Part shown: positions 7,327 through 15,733 of the stretch, piece by piece | Numbering within the stretch: the stretch's first letter is position 1 | Layout of the letters: the number at the start of each line of letters is the position of its first letter | From: Candidatus Saccharimonadota bacterium | GTDB taxonomy: Bacteria > Patescibacteriota > Saccharimonadia > Saccharimonadales > Saccharimonadaceae | DNA: 60,693 bases | Reading direction: 5' to 3' | NCBI GenBank assembly: GCA_017545525.1 | Contig: JAFWMT010000003.1 | Location: 1-60,693, forward strand | Made by a program: the position numbers and the translations under genes | Notes under the pieces: generated by a model | Databases searched by the model: none | Told to the model about the DNA's origin: nothing | What the model saw: only the letters and a program-made list of their open reading frames with translations

Positions 7327-8793
7327 ATGTGGAAGCGATTATGGAAAATTAGTAATTTGAAGTATGTTGTCGGGTTTTTAGTCCCGGCGATTTTTGTGAT
7401 GTTACTAGTAGGGGGGGTAGACAATGATTCGTGGGGAGTAATAGCAGAAGGGCGGTACATTGTAGAGAACGGAGTTTATTATCAGGACGTGCTTTCGATG
7501 CATGAAGGGCTAAATATCACTGTGCAGAATTATGGGTTTGCAGTGATTTTTTATTTAATATATTCATTTTTAGGTACAGCAGGTCTTTATATTGGCATGT
7601 TGTTTTTAAATTTTGTAGTGTGTTATTTAATTTATATGATTTGCATGTTACTTAGTGATAAAAATTCGAATTTATCACTTTTGATTATGATGATTACAGA
7701 TGTGATTCTGGCATTAGGATTTGTAACGACGAGAGCACAAATGGTAAGTTATGTGATATTTTTGAGCTTGATATATATATTGGAGTTATACATAAAAAGT
7801 GGAAAACCTAAATACTTATGGTTGGTGCCGCTGCTGTCAATTTTACAAGTCAATTTGCATGCATCGTTGTGGCTGATGTTAATTTTCGTATTAGGAGTTT
7901 ATATAATTGATTCAATTAAAAAACCAGAATTTCATTTACAAGGTTACAAAACAGGGCCATTGGTTGTAACTTTAGCAGGTACTTTAGTAGTGGGTTTAAT
8001 TAATCCTTATGGTATGAGAATGTTGACGTTAATGTTGACAAGTTATGGGGACACAACATTAAAAAAATTGGTGCAGGAACTTACCGCATTTAGCCCATTT
8101 GGAGGCTATCTTGAAATAGCAGTTTATTTATCGATTGTGGGTGTAGCATTTCTATATATTTTTGGGAAGAAGAGAAGTGTAAGAATGCGATATTTTATGA
8201 TGTTTTTTGGTTTTTTGGCGTTGGGATTAAATACGGTAAAAGGATTAAGCCAGTTTATTTTAGTATTGTTTTTCCCATTAGCTTTGATGTATAAAGACGC
8301 AAGGATTGGAAAAATAATAGATGCAGAGATAGCTAGAAAGGCGCTCATGTTTTGGGTTGGAGCGGTTACGATTAGTGTTTTTGTGGCATTATGCATAGTT
8401 GAAATACCGCGAATTAAAAACTGGTCGAGCGAAGGGATGGCACGAGCGATGGATGTGATAGACGAAAGTAGCGAAAATAATAAAAACATAAAAGTGTATA
8501 CTGGGTATAATAATGGTGGGTATGCAGAGTTTAGGGGTTATAAGGCTTATCTTGATCCGAGAGGAGAAGTATTTTTGAAGAAAAATAATGGCAAGGATGA
8601 TATTTTAAAAGAGTGGGTAGATTTTATTGATAGAAAAATTGAGTTGAATGATTTTTTGGATAAGTATCAGTTTGATTATATGATTATTGATGAATGGCAT
8701 GAGGAGAAAATGTATAATATGGGAAATGAAAAATACAAGATGATTTACGAAGATGGCGAGGAGAAGATAAAAGTGTTTAAAAAAATAAATTAA
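7327..8793 (+). CDS. Polytopic membrane protein, GT-C glycosyltransferase-like
   Basis: A 488-aa protein with about ten hydrophobic segments over residues 12-375 and a soluble C-terminal domain of about 110 residues. The first extracytoplasmic loop holds GGVDNDSWGVIAEG, an acidic loop in the place where GT-C glycosyltransferases carry their catalytic aspartate. The tail (YNNGGYAEFRGYKAYLDPRGEVF) is like that of CPR membrane glycosyltransferase-like proteins. A TGG-extended TATAAT lies at about 7233; the roughly 90-nt leader ends in AGGTGATGT before the ATG. It probably moves sugars from a lipid carrier outside the membrane; acceptor unknown. Confidence 0.55.
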   Translation: MWKRLWKISNLKYVVGFLVPAIFVMLLVGGVDNDSWGVIAEGRYIVENGVYYQDVLSMHEGLNITVQNYGFAVIFYLIYSFLGTAGLYIGMLFLNFVVCYLIYMICMLLSDKNSNLSLLIMMITDVILALGFVTTRAQMVSYVIFLSLIYILELYIKSGKPKYLWLVPLLSILQVNLHASLWLMLIFVLGVYIIDSIKKPEFHLQGYKTGPLVVTLAGTLVVGLINPYGMRMLTLMLTSYGDTTLKKLVQELTAFSPFGGYLEIAVYLSIVGVAFLYIFGKKRSVRMRYFMMFFGFLALGLNTVKGLSQFILVLFFPLALMYKDARIGKIIDAEIARKALMFWVGAVTISVFVALCIVEIPRIKNWSSEGMARAMDVIDESSENNKNIKVYTGYNNGGYAEFRGYKAYLDPRGEVFLKKNNGKDDILKEWVDFIDRKIELNDFLDKYQFDYMIIDEWHEEKMYNMGNEKYKMIYEDGEEKIKVFKKIN

Positions 8794-8853
8794 TTTTTAC
8801 CGATAATGAGGATAGGGGGTTTACACTTTGGGAAAATATGATATAATGTAGTC

Positions 8854-9270
8854 ATGATGAAAAAGATGTTGAAAATCATTTTACCATTAGTGTTAATTGT
8901 AGGTGCTATTGCTTTAGTGACAGTACCGGAAGTTTCAGCGTTGACTTTGCGCGAAGGTGCAGAGGCGGCGAGATGCGATGGTTGTCCAGCAGATTTGTTT
9001 GGTGATAGAGGCGTATTCAAACAAGTAACGAATACAATTCTCTACATTGTAGGTATTATTGCGGTGATTATGTTGATTATCGGTGGGATTAAGTACGTGC
9101 TTTCTGGTGGCGATTCAAAAAAAGTGACTGATGCGAAGAACACGGTGCTTTATGCGATTATTGGATTAGTGATTGCGTTTCTAGCGTTTGCGATTGTAAA
9201 CTTTGTCATTTCGGCGTTGCCGTCTTCAAGTACCGAAACTGCTGCTTTAATTCAAGCGATTCACGACTAA
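8854..9270 (+). CDS. VirB2/TrbC-like small pilin
   Basis: A 138-aa protein: signal peptide (residues 1-29, ending VSA), a short cysteine-containing stretch (RCDGCPADLFG), then two membrane segments joined by a short basic GGDSKKVTDAKN loop, the VirB2/TrbC pilin layout. TATAAT at 8842-8847 ends 6 nt before the ATG and no Shine-Dalgarno is present, so the message is probably leaderless. The last 24 nt overlap the convergent comF gene, and a terminator follows at 9294. It is one of four related pilins here; assembly by the nearby VirB6/VirB4 system is inferred. Confidence 0.8.
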   Translation: MMKKMLKIILPLVLIVGAIALVTVPEVSALTLREGAEAARCDGCPADLFGDRGVFKQVTNTILYIVGIIAVIMLIIGGIKYVLSGGDSKKVTDAKNTVLYAIIGLVIAFLAFAIVNFVISALPSSSTETAALIQAIHD

Positions 9271-9942
9271 AATAGAAATAATGATTTTTTCAGCTCCGGC
9301 TTGCCGGAGTTTTTTGACGGCAGATTTCATACTGGCACCAGTAGTCCAGACATCATCTAGGAGGAGATAGGTCTTAGAGGAGTCAATTTTAAGGTTTTGG
9401 TTAATCTTATAAGCATGGGAAGCTTGTTCGATACGATCTTTTTCATTGGCGCCGACTTGGACGGTGTTATTTTCGCGGAGAAGAAGTTTTTCGAGGCGAT
9501 AATTTTTGCCACGAAGCTTTTTCAAGTGTTTGGCGATGAGATAAGTATGATCAAGAGCACGGGTACGGATGTGGCGGTTGATGGTTGGGAGGGGAACGAT
9601 AATGACTTCGCCGTCTATATGGGGCAAAATGCCGTTTAGAATATCAGCAAGAGGAAAAGCAAGAGCGCGGACGGAGTGGTATTTATAATCATGAATGAGA
9701 TTGCCGAGAATTTCTTGGCGTGACCCGGCGACGAAAATAGGCGGGAGAGTTTTGCAATGTGAGCATTTTCCGGTTGGGTTAAGTTTTTTGCAATTTGGAC
9801 AATAATTTTCATGTTCGAAAATAATGTTATTTTTACAACAGTCGCAAAAAGCGTTCCCGATATGCCCGCATCCTCGGCAAGAGTGGGGAGCAAGAAGATC
9901 AAAAGGCCCAACGAACGTTGTATTTTTTACAATATTTAGCAT
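9247..9942 (-). CDS. comF: ComF-family phosphoribosyltransferase-like protein
   Basis: A 231-aa protein. The N-terminal zinc-binding part has four CxxC-type pairs (CRGC, CDCC, CPNC, CSHC, residues 18-63). The C-terminal phosphoribosyltransferase domain carries the PRPP-binding motif YLLLDDVWTTGASM near 190. ComF proteins act in natural competence, probably in uptake or processing of incoming single-stranded DNA. Length is normal for the family. Its 3' end overlaps the convergent pilin gene by 24 nt and contains that gene's terminator in antisense. The adjacent pilins and secretion genes would fit a role in DNA uptake. Confidence 0.85.
   Translation of the reverse strand: MLNIVKNTTFVGPFDLLAPHSCRGCGHIGNAFCDCCKNNIIFEHENYCPNCKKLNPTGKCSHCKTLPPIFVAGSRQEILGNLIHDYKYHSVRALAFPLADILNGILPHIDGEVIIVPLPTINRHIRTRALDHTYLIAKHLKKLRGKNYRLEKLLLRENNTVQVGANEKDRIEQASHAYKINQNLKIDSSKTYLLLDDVWTTGASMKSAVKKLRQAGAEKIIISILVVNRLN
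9294..9315 (+). terminator. Rho-independent terminator of the pilin gene, inside comF
   Basis: CTCCGGC, a 2-nt loop, GCCGGAG, then six T. It lies 23 nt past the pilin stop and entirely inside the 3' coding part of the convergent comF gene. Confidence 0.8.
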
Positions 9943-9949
9943 AATTCTC

Positions 9950-9978
9950 TTGATTTTACTACAAGACTAATATATAAT
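9950..9978 (+). promoter_or_regulatory. Sigma70-type promoter of hsp20
   Basis: TTGATT (9950-9955), 17-nt spacer, TATAAT (9973-9978). No CIRCE element is present, unlike dnaJ and dnaK. Confidence 0.65.
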
Positions 9979-10006
9979 AAAGCATAACAATATAAGTGGA
10001 GGAAAT

Positions 10007-10516
10007 ATGGCTCGTACAAATAATGACGATTTGCTGATGGAAGACGATTTAGCCGCAGCGTTCCTCGGAGGGGATGACGAATTAGTCGCTCCGGTCGAAA
10101 CCGAAGAACCAGTTGCTGAAGAGTTACCACAAGAGGAAGAAGTCCGCGAACCAGTTGAAGATGAGTGGGAAAATACCGACGAATTTCCTGGACAGCTCGC
10201 GGTAGATGTCTATGAAACCGCCGATAAATTAGTAGTAAAAGCTCGGACAGCTGGCATTTCAAAGTCTGATCTCGATGTCAGTATTTCCGATAATATTTTG
10301 ACTATTTCGGGTGTTTTGTCTGGTGGTGAAGACGAGCAAACGACGCGGTGGCATATTCAAGAATGTTATTGGGGTGAGTTTTCGAGAACGATTGCGTTGC
10401 CGGTACAGGTGCGAGAAGATGAAAATAGCGTGAAGGCAGAATTAAAAGACGGGGTCTTAACGATTACGTTTGAGAAAGAAAAGGCCGAGGCGCCAAAGAA
10501 GATTAACGTACAGTAA
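10007..10516 (+). CDS. hsp20: Hsp20/alpha-crystallin small heat-shock protein
   Basis: A 169-aa protein: a strongly acidic N-terminal arm (residues 8-60), then an alpha-crystallin domain (LAVDVYETADKLVVKARTAG, SDNILTISG, GEFSRTIALP, AELKDGVLTITF) and a short lysine-rich tail. It binds unfolding proteins without ATP in the cytoplasm. A GGAGG ribosome binding site lies 6 nt before the ATG, and a good promoter is at 9950-9978. Absence of CIRCE suggests it is not in the HrcA regulon seen for dnaJ and dnaK. Confidence 0.9.
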   Translation: MARTNNDDLLMEDDLAAAFLGGDDELVAPVETEEPVAEELPQEEEVREPVEDEWENTDEFPGQLAVDVYETADKLVVKARTAGISKSDLDVSISDNILTISGVLSGGEDEQTTRWHIQECYWGEFSRTIALPVQVREDENSVKAELKDGVLTITFEKEKAEAPKKINVQ

Positions 10517-10565
10517 TTGTTTTGGATGAGGAAAAGCGTTTCTTGAAAGGAGCGTTTTTCTGTAG

Positions 10566-10599
10566 GTAAAAAATCATCCCTCATGGAGAGGGATGATTT
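10566..10599 (-). terminator. Strong terminator between hsp20 and pilin
   Basis: A perfect 12-bp stem (10571-10582 with 10588-10599), 5-nt loop, with a run of six T on the minus strand, so it ends the pilin transcript. It may also stop hsp20 transcripts, though the T run on that side is poor. Confidence 0.8.
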
Positions 10600-10615
10600 G
10601 AATAAAAGATTATTT

Positions 10616-10924
10616 TTATGAAGTGAGGATATTGCCAATGACGAAATTAACTAGAGCAAAGGCAAGAGCACATACAATGAGACCAATTAAGCCATAAAGA
10701 ATGGTGTCTTTAGCTTTTTTGACTTTACCAGCATCGCCAGATGAAGTCATGTAATTAACGCCGCCGATAATCATAACGACGACACAGACGAGCCCAAGTA
10801 TAGCAATAACGGCGCTTAAAATGCCAGTGATATTTCCAGTTAAATCTTTGTCTTCATTGCCCCCTACTTCGTTAATATTGTGGCCTACATTTTGGGCTGC
10901 CATTCTTATGATGATATCTTTCAT
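10616..10924 (-). CDS. VirB2/TrbC-like small pilin
   Basis: A 102-aa protein with an acidic N-terminus (no cleavable signal peptide evident), then two membrane segments around the GDAGKVKKAKDT loop. The MTSSGDAGKVKKAKDTILYG core is nearly identical to that of the pilin encoded at 10989-11420, so the two are recent paralogues. AAAGGA lies about 7 nt before the ATG. A strong terminator follows. Role as a pilin-type subunit is inferred from family layout and locus. Confidence 0.75.
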   Translation of the reverse strand: MKDIIIRMAAQNVGHNINEVGGNEDKDLTGNITGILSAVIAILGLVCVVVMIIGGVNYMTSSGDAGKVKKAKDTILYGLIGLIVCALAFALVNFVIGNILTS

Positions 10925-10988
10925 TATAAATCCTTTATATTATCTTGTTTTTATTGTATAACCGTTTCGTTAAAAATGCAAGAGGTTT

Positions 10989-11420
10989 TTACGGACTGGT
11001 ACTGGTATTTGTGGTATTACTTGTGGAATTATTGATTGTGGTGGCTGCCCAGTTGACTATGGCGAAGGCGAGCGCGCAGATAATTAAGCCAATGAGCGCG
11101 TAAAGAATGGTATCTTTGGCTTTTTTAGTTTTGCCAGGATCGCCGGTAGAAGTCATGTAATTAATACCTCCGATGACTATAAAAACTACAGCGACGAGGC
11201 CACTGACAGCGATAACAGCGCTGAGAATATTTTGGATGACAGAACTGAATGTGTCTGCTTGTGCTTTACATCCGCAAGCGGATTTAACACTAGCTGGATA
11301 TTTATCACTGTTGCATACATCATTAGAACATTTGGCGGCGGAAACGGTAGGCGAAAAGAAAAACAAGAAACTTGAAAGAAGAAAGATGAGACTAATAATA
11401 CTAATTAATATTTTTTTCAT
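10989..11420 (-). CDS. VirB2/TrbC-like small pilin with signal peptide
   Basis: A 143-aa protein. A longer frame exists upstream, but the ATG at 11420 has AAGGAG 4 nt before it and is followed by a textbook signal peptide (MKKILISI to TVSA). Then come a cysteine-containing segment (KCSNDVC, ACGCK), two membrane helices around MTSTGDPGKTKKAKDT, and an Asn/Thr/Ser-rich tail. The start overlaps the end of the upstream double-pilin gene by 20 nt, indicating one operon. Confidence 0.8.
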   Translation of the reverse strand: MKKILISIISLIFLLSSFLFFFSPTVSAAKCSNDVCNSDKYPASVKSACGCKAQADTFSSVIQNILSAVIAVSGLVAVVFIVIGGINYMTSTGDPGKTKKAKDTILYALIGLIICALAFAIVNWAATTINNSTSNTTNTSTSP

Positions 11421-12201
11421 GATACTCCTTTGAAATAGTGGTTTGTTTAATATAAGCATTGTCGTTTGCGTTATTGATAATATTGGAAACAAAGATAACG
11501 ATAAATTCGGAGAGAGCAACAATAGCAAGACCGATGAGAGCATAAGTAATCATTTGTTTAGCTTGTTGGAGTTTGTTTGGTTCGCCACGAGAGGTGATGT
11601 AGGATATGCCACCATAGACGATAAAAATGGCGGCAATGGCGCCGGCGATACCGATAACCCATTGAAGAGAACTTGTAATAACGGTGCCAGCATCATCCAT
11701 TTTGATGCAATGGGCGCCTGAATTGGGGTCGCAGTACATTCGATTTCCTAGGGCAAAACGGATAGCGGTAAGGATTACGTTGGCTGAAACGACGATAGCA
11801 AAACCGAGGATGGCATGGTAGAGAGCTTTTTTACCGGTGGCGACTTTCCCAGATTCGCCACTAGAGAAAATATAAAGATAACCTCCGTAGATAATGTATC
11901 CTAAGATTAAGTATGCAGCGGCTACTGTAACGTCGGTAGCGACGTTGGCGGCGATGGTCCAGATACCAGATTTTAATGATTCTTGGTTTGTAACATTAAC
12001 GTTACAATCCCATGAAACCATACCAAGGAAATAGCGGCAGGAACCGGAATAGTCATCCGCAGTAGTTTCTTTTGTAGATTCTTCTTTAGGGTTTCTGGTT
12101 CCACCACCATCTTTTTCATTGAGAGCGAGGACTGGAGCAGAGAGGATAAAAGAACCCAGAGTCAGTACGGTGGCAAGAACAATAAGAAATTTCTTCAACA
12201 T
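11401..12201 (-). CDS. Double pilin-like membrane protein (two VirB2-like units)
   Basis: A 266-aa protein: signal peptide (residues 1-27), a short acidic linker, then two copies of the pilin-type helix pair. The first has YIFSSGESGKVATGKKALYHA, the second YITSRGEPNKLQQAKQMITYA, at about residues 95-155 and 190-250. Cysteines lie between the copies. This looks like a fused duplication of the small pilin fold. It is transcribed ahead of the 143-aa pilin with a 20-nt overlap. It may be a minor subunit or a membrane base for the pilus; inference. Confidence 0.7.
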   Translation of the reverse strand: MLKKFLIVLATVLTLGSFILSAPVLALNEKDGGGTRNPKEESTKETTADDYSGSCRYFLGMVSWDCNVNVTNQESLKSGIWTIAANVATDVTVAAAYLILGYIIYGGYLYIFSSGESGKVATGKKALYHAILGFAIVVSANVILTAIRFALGNRMYCDPNSGAHCIKMDDAGTVITSSLQWVIGIAGAIAAIFIVYGGISYITSRGEPNKLQQAKQMITYALIGLAIVALSEFIVIFVSNIINNANDNAYIKQTTISKEYHEKNIN

Positions 12202-12298
12202 ACTTTCATATTAACATTAATTTTTAAAAAAGTCCAATACAATAATGTTTATGTTATAACATACTTTTGACAATTAGGTGAAAAATAGGGATTTTATA

Positions 12299-12327
12299 TT
12301 GACAAAAACGCTTATGTGTGCTATAAT
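12299..12327 (+). promoter_or_regulatory. Consensus sigma70 promoter of the secretion operon
   Basis: TTGACA (12299-12304), 17-nt spacer, TATAAT (12322-12327). Transcription should start near 12334, which excludes the upstream ATG at 12316. The leader can form GCCT/AGGC (12336-12339 with 12346-12349) or GCCTC/GAGGC (12348-12352 with 12375-12379); the latter covers the GGAGG ribosome binding site. Confidence 0.75.
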
Positions 12328-12387
12328 AAACTTACGCCTAGTAATAGGCCTCGTTCTGGGGGTCTTAAAAATGGGAGGCGATTAGAT

Positions 12388-15300
12388 ATGATTAGGAAAA
12401 GAGAATCAAAAATGGATTTGAAAGGGGCTATTTTTGGCTGTCTTTTTCTAATTTTAGGGTTTTTCACAAGTATTTTGACCCCTGTTTTAAGTACGACAAC
12501 GGTTTATGCTGTGCCGGAAAATACGGTAGAGGCGGAAGTTGAGGTAGAGACAGAAGTAGAACCAGAAACTAGAGTTATTGATGCGGATGAAGAAATAGAT
12601 ACGATTTTGTACGGAGAAAATGGGGCTGATCAGGCGAATGAGTCAAAGAAGGCGACGAGTGACCAGTGTAAAAATAGTTTAGGGGCGGTAGGGTGGTTGG
12701 TCTGTCCGATTACAGAGAAGATTTCGGACGCAGTAGACTGGATTTATGATAGAATTGAGACGATTTTAATTATAAATCCGATTTCGATGGAAGATGGTTC
12801 ACCGATTTATGAGATTTGGAAATATTGTCTTGGGTTGACAAACATTGTGTTCATTATTTTCCTTCTCGTAGTAATATATTCGCAAATAACAGGGTTGGGA
12901 ATATCGAACTACGGGATAAAGAAGGTATTGCCGAAACTAATTGTAGTGGCGATTTTAGTGAACTTAAGCTTTTTGATTTGTTCAATTGCGATAGATATTT
13001 CAAATATTGTGGGGAGCAGTTTGAGAGGAACGTTCGAGGCGGTCGAGACAGCGGTGATGGAAAATTATAAAACAGAGGCGGCGGCGCAGGGGATAACGTT
13101 TGAAGAAGAGATTTCTTATGCAGGAACTTATAGTGCATTAGTTGGCGGAGGAACGTTAGGGGTAGGAGCGTTGGCAATTGGATTCGAAACTGGAGCAATT
13201 TGGTTATTAATTCCGACAGTATTAGGGGCGATTGTGTCAGTTGCTACGGGGTTAATTACGATTGCGTTGAGGCAGGCAGTGGTAGTATTGTTGGTGATGA
13301 TTTCGCCCCTAGCGATTGTGGCATATATGTTACCAAATGTGGACAGATGGTTTAAGAAATGGCGCGCTTTATTTGATAAGATGTTGATATTTTATCCGAT
13401 GTTTTCGCTTTTGTTTGGAGCTTCTAGTTTAGCAGGTTTTGCGATTATGATGGGCATGAAAAATGGTTTTGGGGTGATTCTTGGACTTGCAGTACAAATT
13501 TTCCCGTTATTCTATTCATGGTCGCTGATGAAGATGTCTGGGACATTCCTCGAGACGATCAACGCGAAAATACAAGGATATGCAGCAGGGCCGCTGGCGA
13601 CAAATCGGGCGTGGGCAGAGTCACATCGACAGCTTTCGAAATATAAACATTTGGCCGCACCGAAGGTCTATACGCCGAGCTTAAGGTTGGCACAGTTCTT
13701 GTCAAATAGAAAAGTGGCAAGAGAAGAAGAGACCAATGAGCATATGTTGACGGTGAAAAATCGTGGTTTAGCATATAACGCATCGCGAAAGTATAGGAAT
13801 AATATCCCAACTAAGGAAGCCGAAGAGGAATATGAGGCACAGGCGCGGAATATGAGATATATGAAAATTGTTGAGCGTCATAAGGATAATATGAATAAGG
13901 GGTTGGGTTCACTTGAGGCGGTACAAGCCTTGAGTAACAATTCGGCGAAGAAGATGAGATTACACCAGCTAGATGTAGAAAATGTGAAGGCAAGCGATAG
14001 CTTAAAGATGGAGCGTGCACGTGGCGCAATGATTGAATATGAGAATGCGAAAGGTTTCCAGAAACGAGTTTCAGATGCAGTAGATGCACATATGGATACT
14101 GAGGTGCTTAGAACTGGGGAGACGGGAACCCGTAAGTTGCATAATGCAATAACTGACGCGAATATGGAACGATATAATGAGATGAAAGAAATAATGGAAG
14201 GAAAAGCTGCAGATGTCCACTTTATTGGGGCGGATGCGTCACATGCGTTTAACGCGCAATCAAAAGTTGTAGCAGGCAAATTCCAAGATTACTTTAACCT
14301 TACCGCGCCAACACAAGATGTGGTACATCGATTAAATGAGTTGACGAAGAGCAGTGATTCAAGTAATTATATTGATGCGATTGTAGCAGGTATGAGGACG
14401 CTGAATTTGCGTGGAGATACGGATTTAATTAGAAAACAAGTAACGAATATTTTAGCGGATAAAAAGCTTGAACTAGGTACATATGCGTCACAGTCGTTGG
14501 CGAGCTTCTTGATGTTTGATGTAAAGGGGAACGATCCATTCTTGAGAAGGCTCGGTAAGTATATTAATCTTGAAACGGCACGTATGTATAATGATTTAGA
14601 TGATCCTAATAAGCGACGTCGTACTAGAAAAGATGTGTCGATGTATGAGTATGTAAATGGAGAGTACATCGATGAAGATGAGGACGGACATGTGATTCGT
14701 GAGGCAGATGGTAGTGTGAAAATGGGCCGTCCGAAACGCGGAGCTGCAATATTGATGAAGGGTACTTCGTTTAAGGATATGGAACGAACGGCGATTGCGG
14801 ACATGATTGAAGGGATTAGAGAAAATTCGGTTGATCCGGAAACTGGGGCGTTTGATTATGAAAGATTTAAGAAAAATGAGAAGGCGATTTGGGATGCAAT
14901 CATGCCTAATATTATCGGTGATCAGTTCTCGTTTTTGAGTGGTAGCGAACAAATTATTGCGTTAAGCAAGGGAATTACGGGTGTAGATTTAGGTAAACAT
15001 AAAATTGACTGGGAAGGAATCTTCGGTAAAGATATTGCGAGACAATTGACTGAGGAGCAGAAAGAAGATTATATAAATAATGTGTTGAAGGAGCGAACGA
15101 AGACTTTCTTAGGTGGTCATGTGCCGGTACAAATTGCTAAGACTAAGACTGATATGCTCGAGTCTATTAAATCTCAGTATGCTTTGTTATCTTTCTTGAC
15201 GGATAAAGATGGCAACATTGTTCCAGAACGTTTAAGAGAGTTGGAAGGAAATACGTTTGGGGATAGGCCAGAAGATGGATTGGGTAGGTATGAAGACTTT

Positions 15301-15684
15301 GAAAATAGACAGATGGATGGAATAAAAGAAAAGTTCGTCGATTCGTTTAAACCAGATGCTTTGAAGGGCTTTGTAAAGATGCAACATAGAGGATATCAGG
15401 GCGAATCGAAAGATGGGTTGATTCAACTAATTAATCCGGATAAGCTTTATGAGCAGTATTTTGGCAATGGTAAGAATAATGTTGAAAAAATCTTCAACCA
15501 ATATAGAATTTCGCGCAATTCGGATGTAAGAGGTTTTTGGCGCGAGGCTGAAAAAGTGTTAGTTGAAGAAGGTTTGGTTGAGGACGCTGTGACGTTAAAT
15601 GATATGAGAGCGTCTCTACCTTCATACACAAGCGTAGACCAGTTGTATGAAAAGATTATGGAAGAATTCTTTGGTGGCATTTAA
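12388..15684 (+). CDS. VirB6/TrbL-like polytopic membrane protein with long cytoplasmic tail
   Basis: A 1098-aa protein. Start chosen at 12388 because GGGAGG lies 9 nt upstream and the promoter maps past the earlier ATG. An N-terminal hydrophobic segment ends in TTTVYA; an acidic stretch follows. Six or so membrane helices lie between residues 145 and 400, a layout like VirB6/TrbL channel proteins. The remaining 650 residues are soluble, charged and helical, with no family I recognise. It heads the operon with PrgI, TraC-N and VirB4, so it is most likely the inner-membrane channel of a type IV secretion-like machine. Confidence 0.7.
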   Translation: MIRKRESKMDLKGAIFGCLFLILGFFTSILTPVLSTTTVYAVPENTVEAEVEVETEVEPETRVIDADEEIDTILYGENGADQANESKKATSDQCKNSLGAVGWLVCPITEKISDAVDWIYDRIETILIINPISMEDGSPIYEIWKYCLGLTNIVFIIFLLVVIYSQITGLGISNYGIKKVLPKLIVVAILVNLSFLICSIAIDISNIVGSSLRGTFEAVETAVMENYKTEAAAQGITFEEEISYAGTYSALVGGGTLGVGALAIGFETGAIWLLIPTVLGAIVSVATGLITIALRQAVVVLLVMISPLAIVAYMLPNVDRWFKKWRALFDKMLIFYPMFSLLFGASSLAGFAIMMGMKNGFGVILGLAVQIFPLFYSWSLMKMSGTFLETINAKIQGYAAGPLATNRAWAESHRQLSKYKHLAAPKVYTPSLRLAQFLSNRKVAREEETNEHMLTVKNRGLAYNASRKYRNNIPTKEAEEEYEAQARNMRYMKIVERHKDNMNKGLGSLEAVQALSNNSAKKMRLHQLDVENVKASDSLKMERARGAMIEYENAKGFQKRVSDAVDAHMDTEVLRTGETGTRKLHNAITDANMERYNEMKEIMEGKAADVHFIGADASHAFNAQSKVVAGKFQDYFNLTAPTQDVVHRLNELTKSSDSSNYIDAIVAGMRTLNLRGDTDLIRKQVTNILADKKLELGTYASQSLASFLMFDVKGNDPFLRRLGKYINLETARMYNDLDDPNKRRRTRKDVSMYEYVNGEYIDEDEDGHVIREADGSVKMGRPKRGAAILMKGTSFKDMERTAIADMIEGIRENSVDPETGAFDYERFKKNEKAIWDAIMPNIIGDQFSFLSGSEQIIALSKGITGVDLGKHKIDWEGIFGKDIARQLTEEQKEDYINNVLKERTKTFLGGHVPVQIAKTKTDMLESIKSQYALLSFLTDKDGNIVPERLRELEGNTFGDRPEDGLGRYEDFENRQMDGIKEKFVDSFKPDALKGFVKMQHRGYQGESKDGLIQLINPDKLYEQYFGNGKNNVEKIFNQYRISRNSDVRGFWREAEKVLVEEGLVEDAVTLNDMRASLPSYTSVDQLYEKIMEEFFGGI

Positions 15685-15733
15685 ACACAGTTAGTGTTTA
15701 TGTTTAAACAGAAAAATATGCTATAATAATACT

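Noticed and set aside
12316-12387. Earlier start of the VirB6-like protein at 12316
   Set aside because: It lies upstream of the expected transcription start of a near-consensus promoter and lacks a ribosome site; 12388 has GGGAGG.
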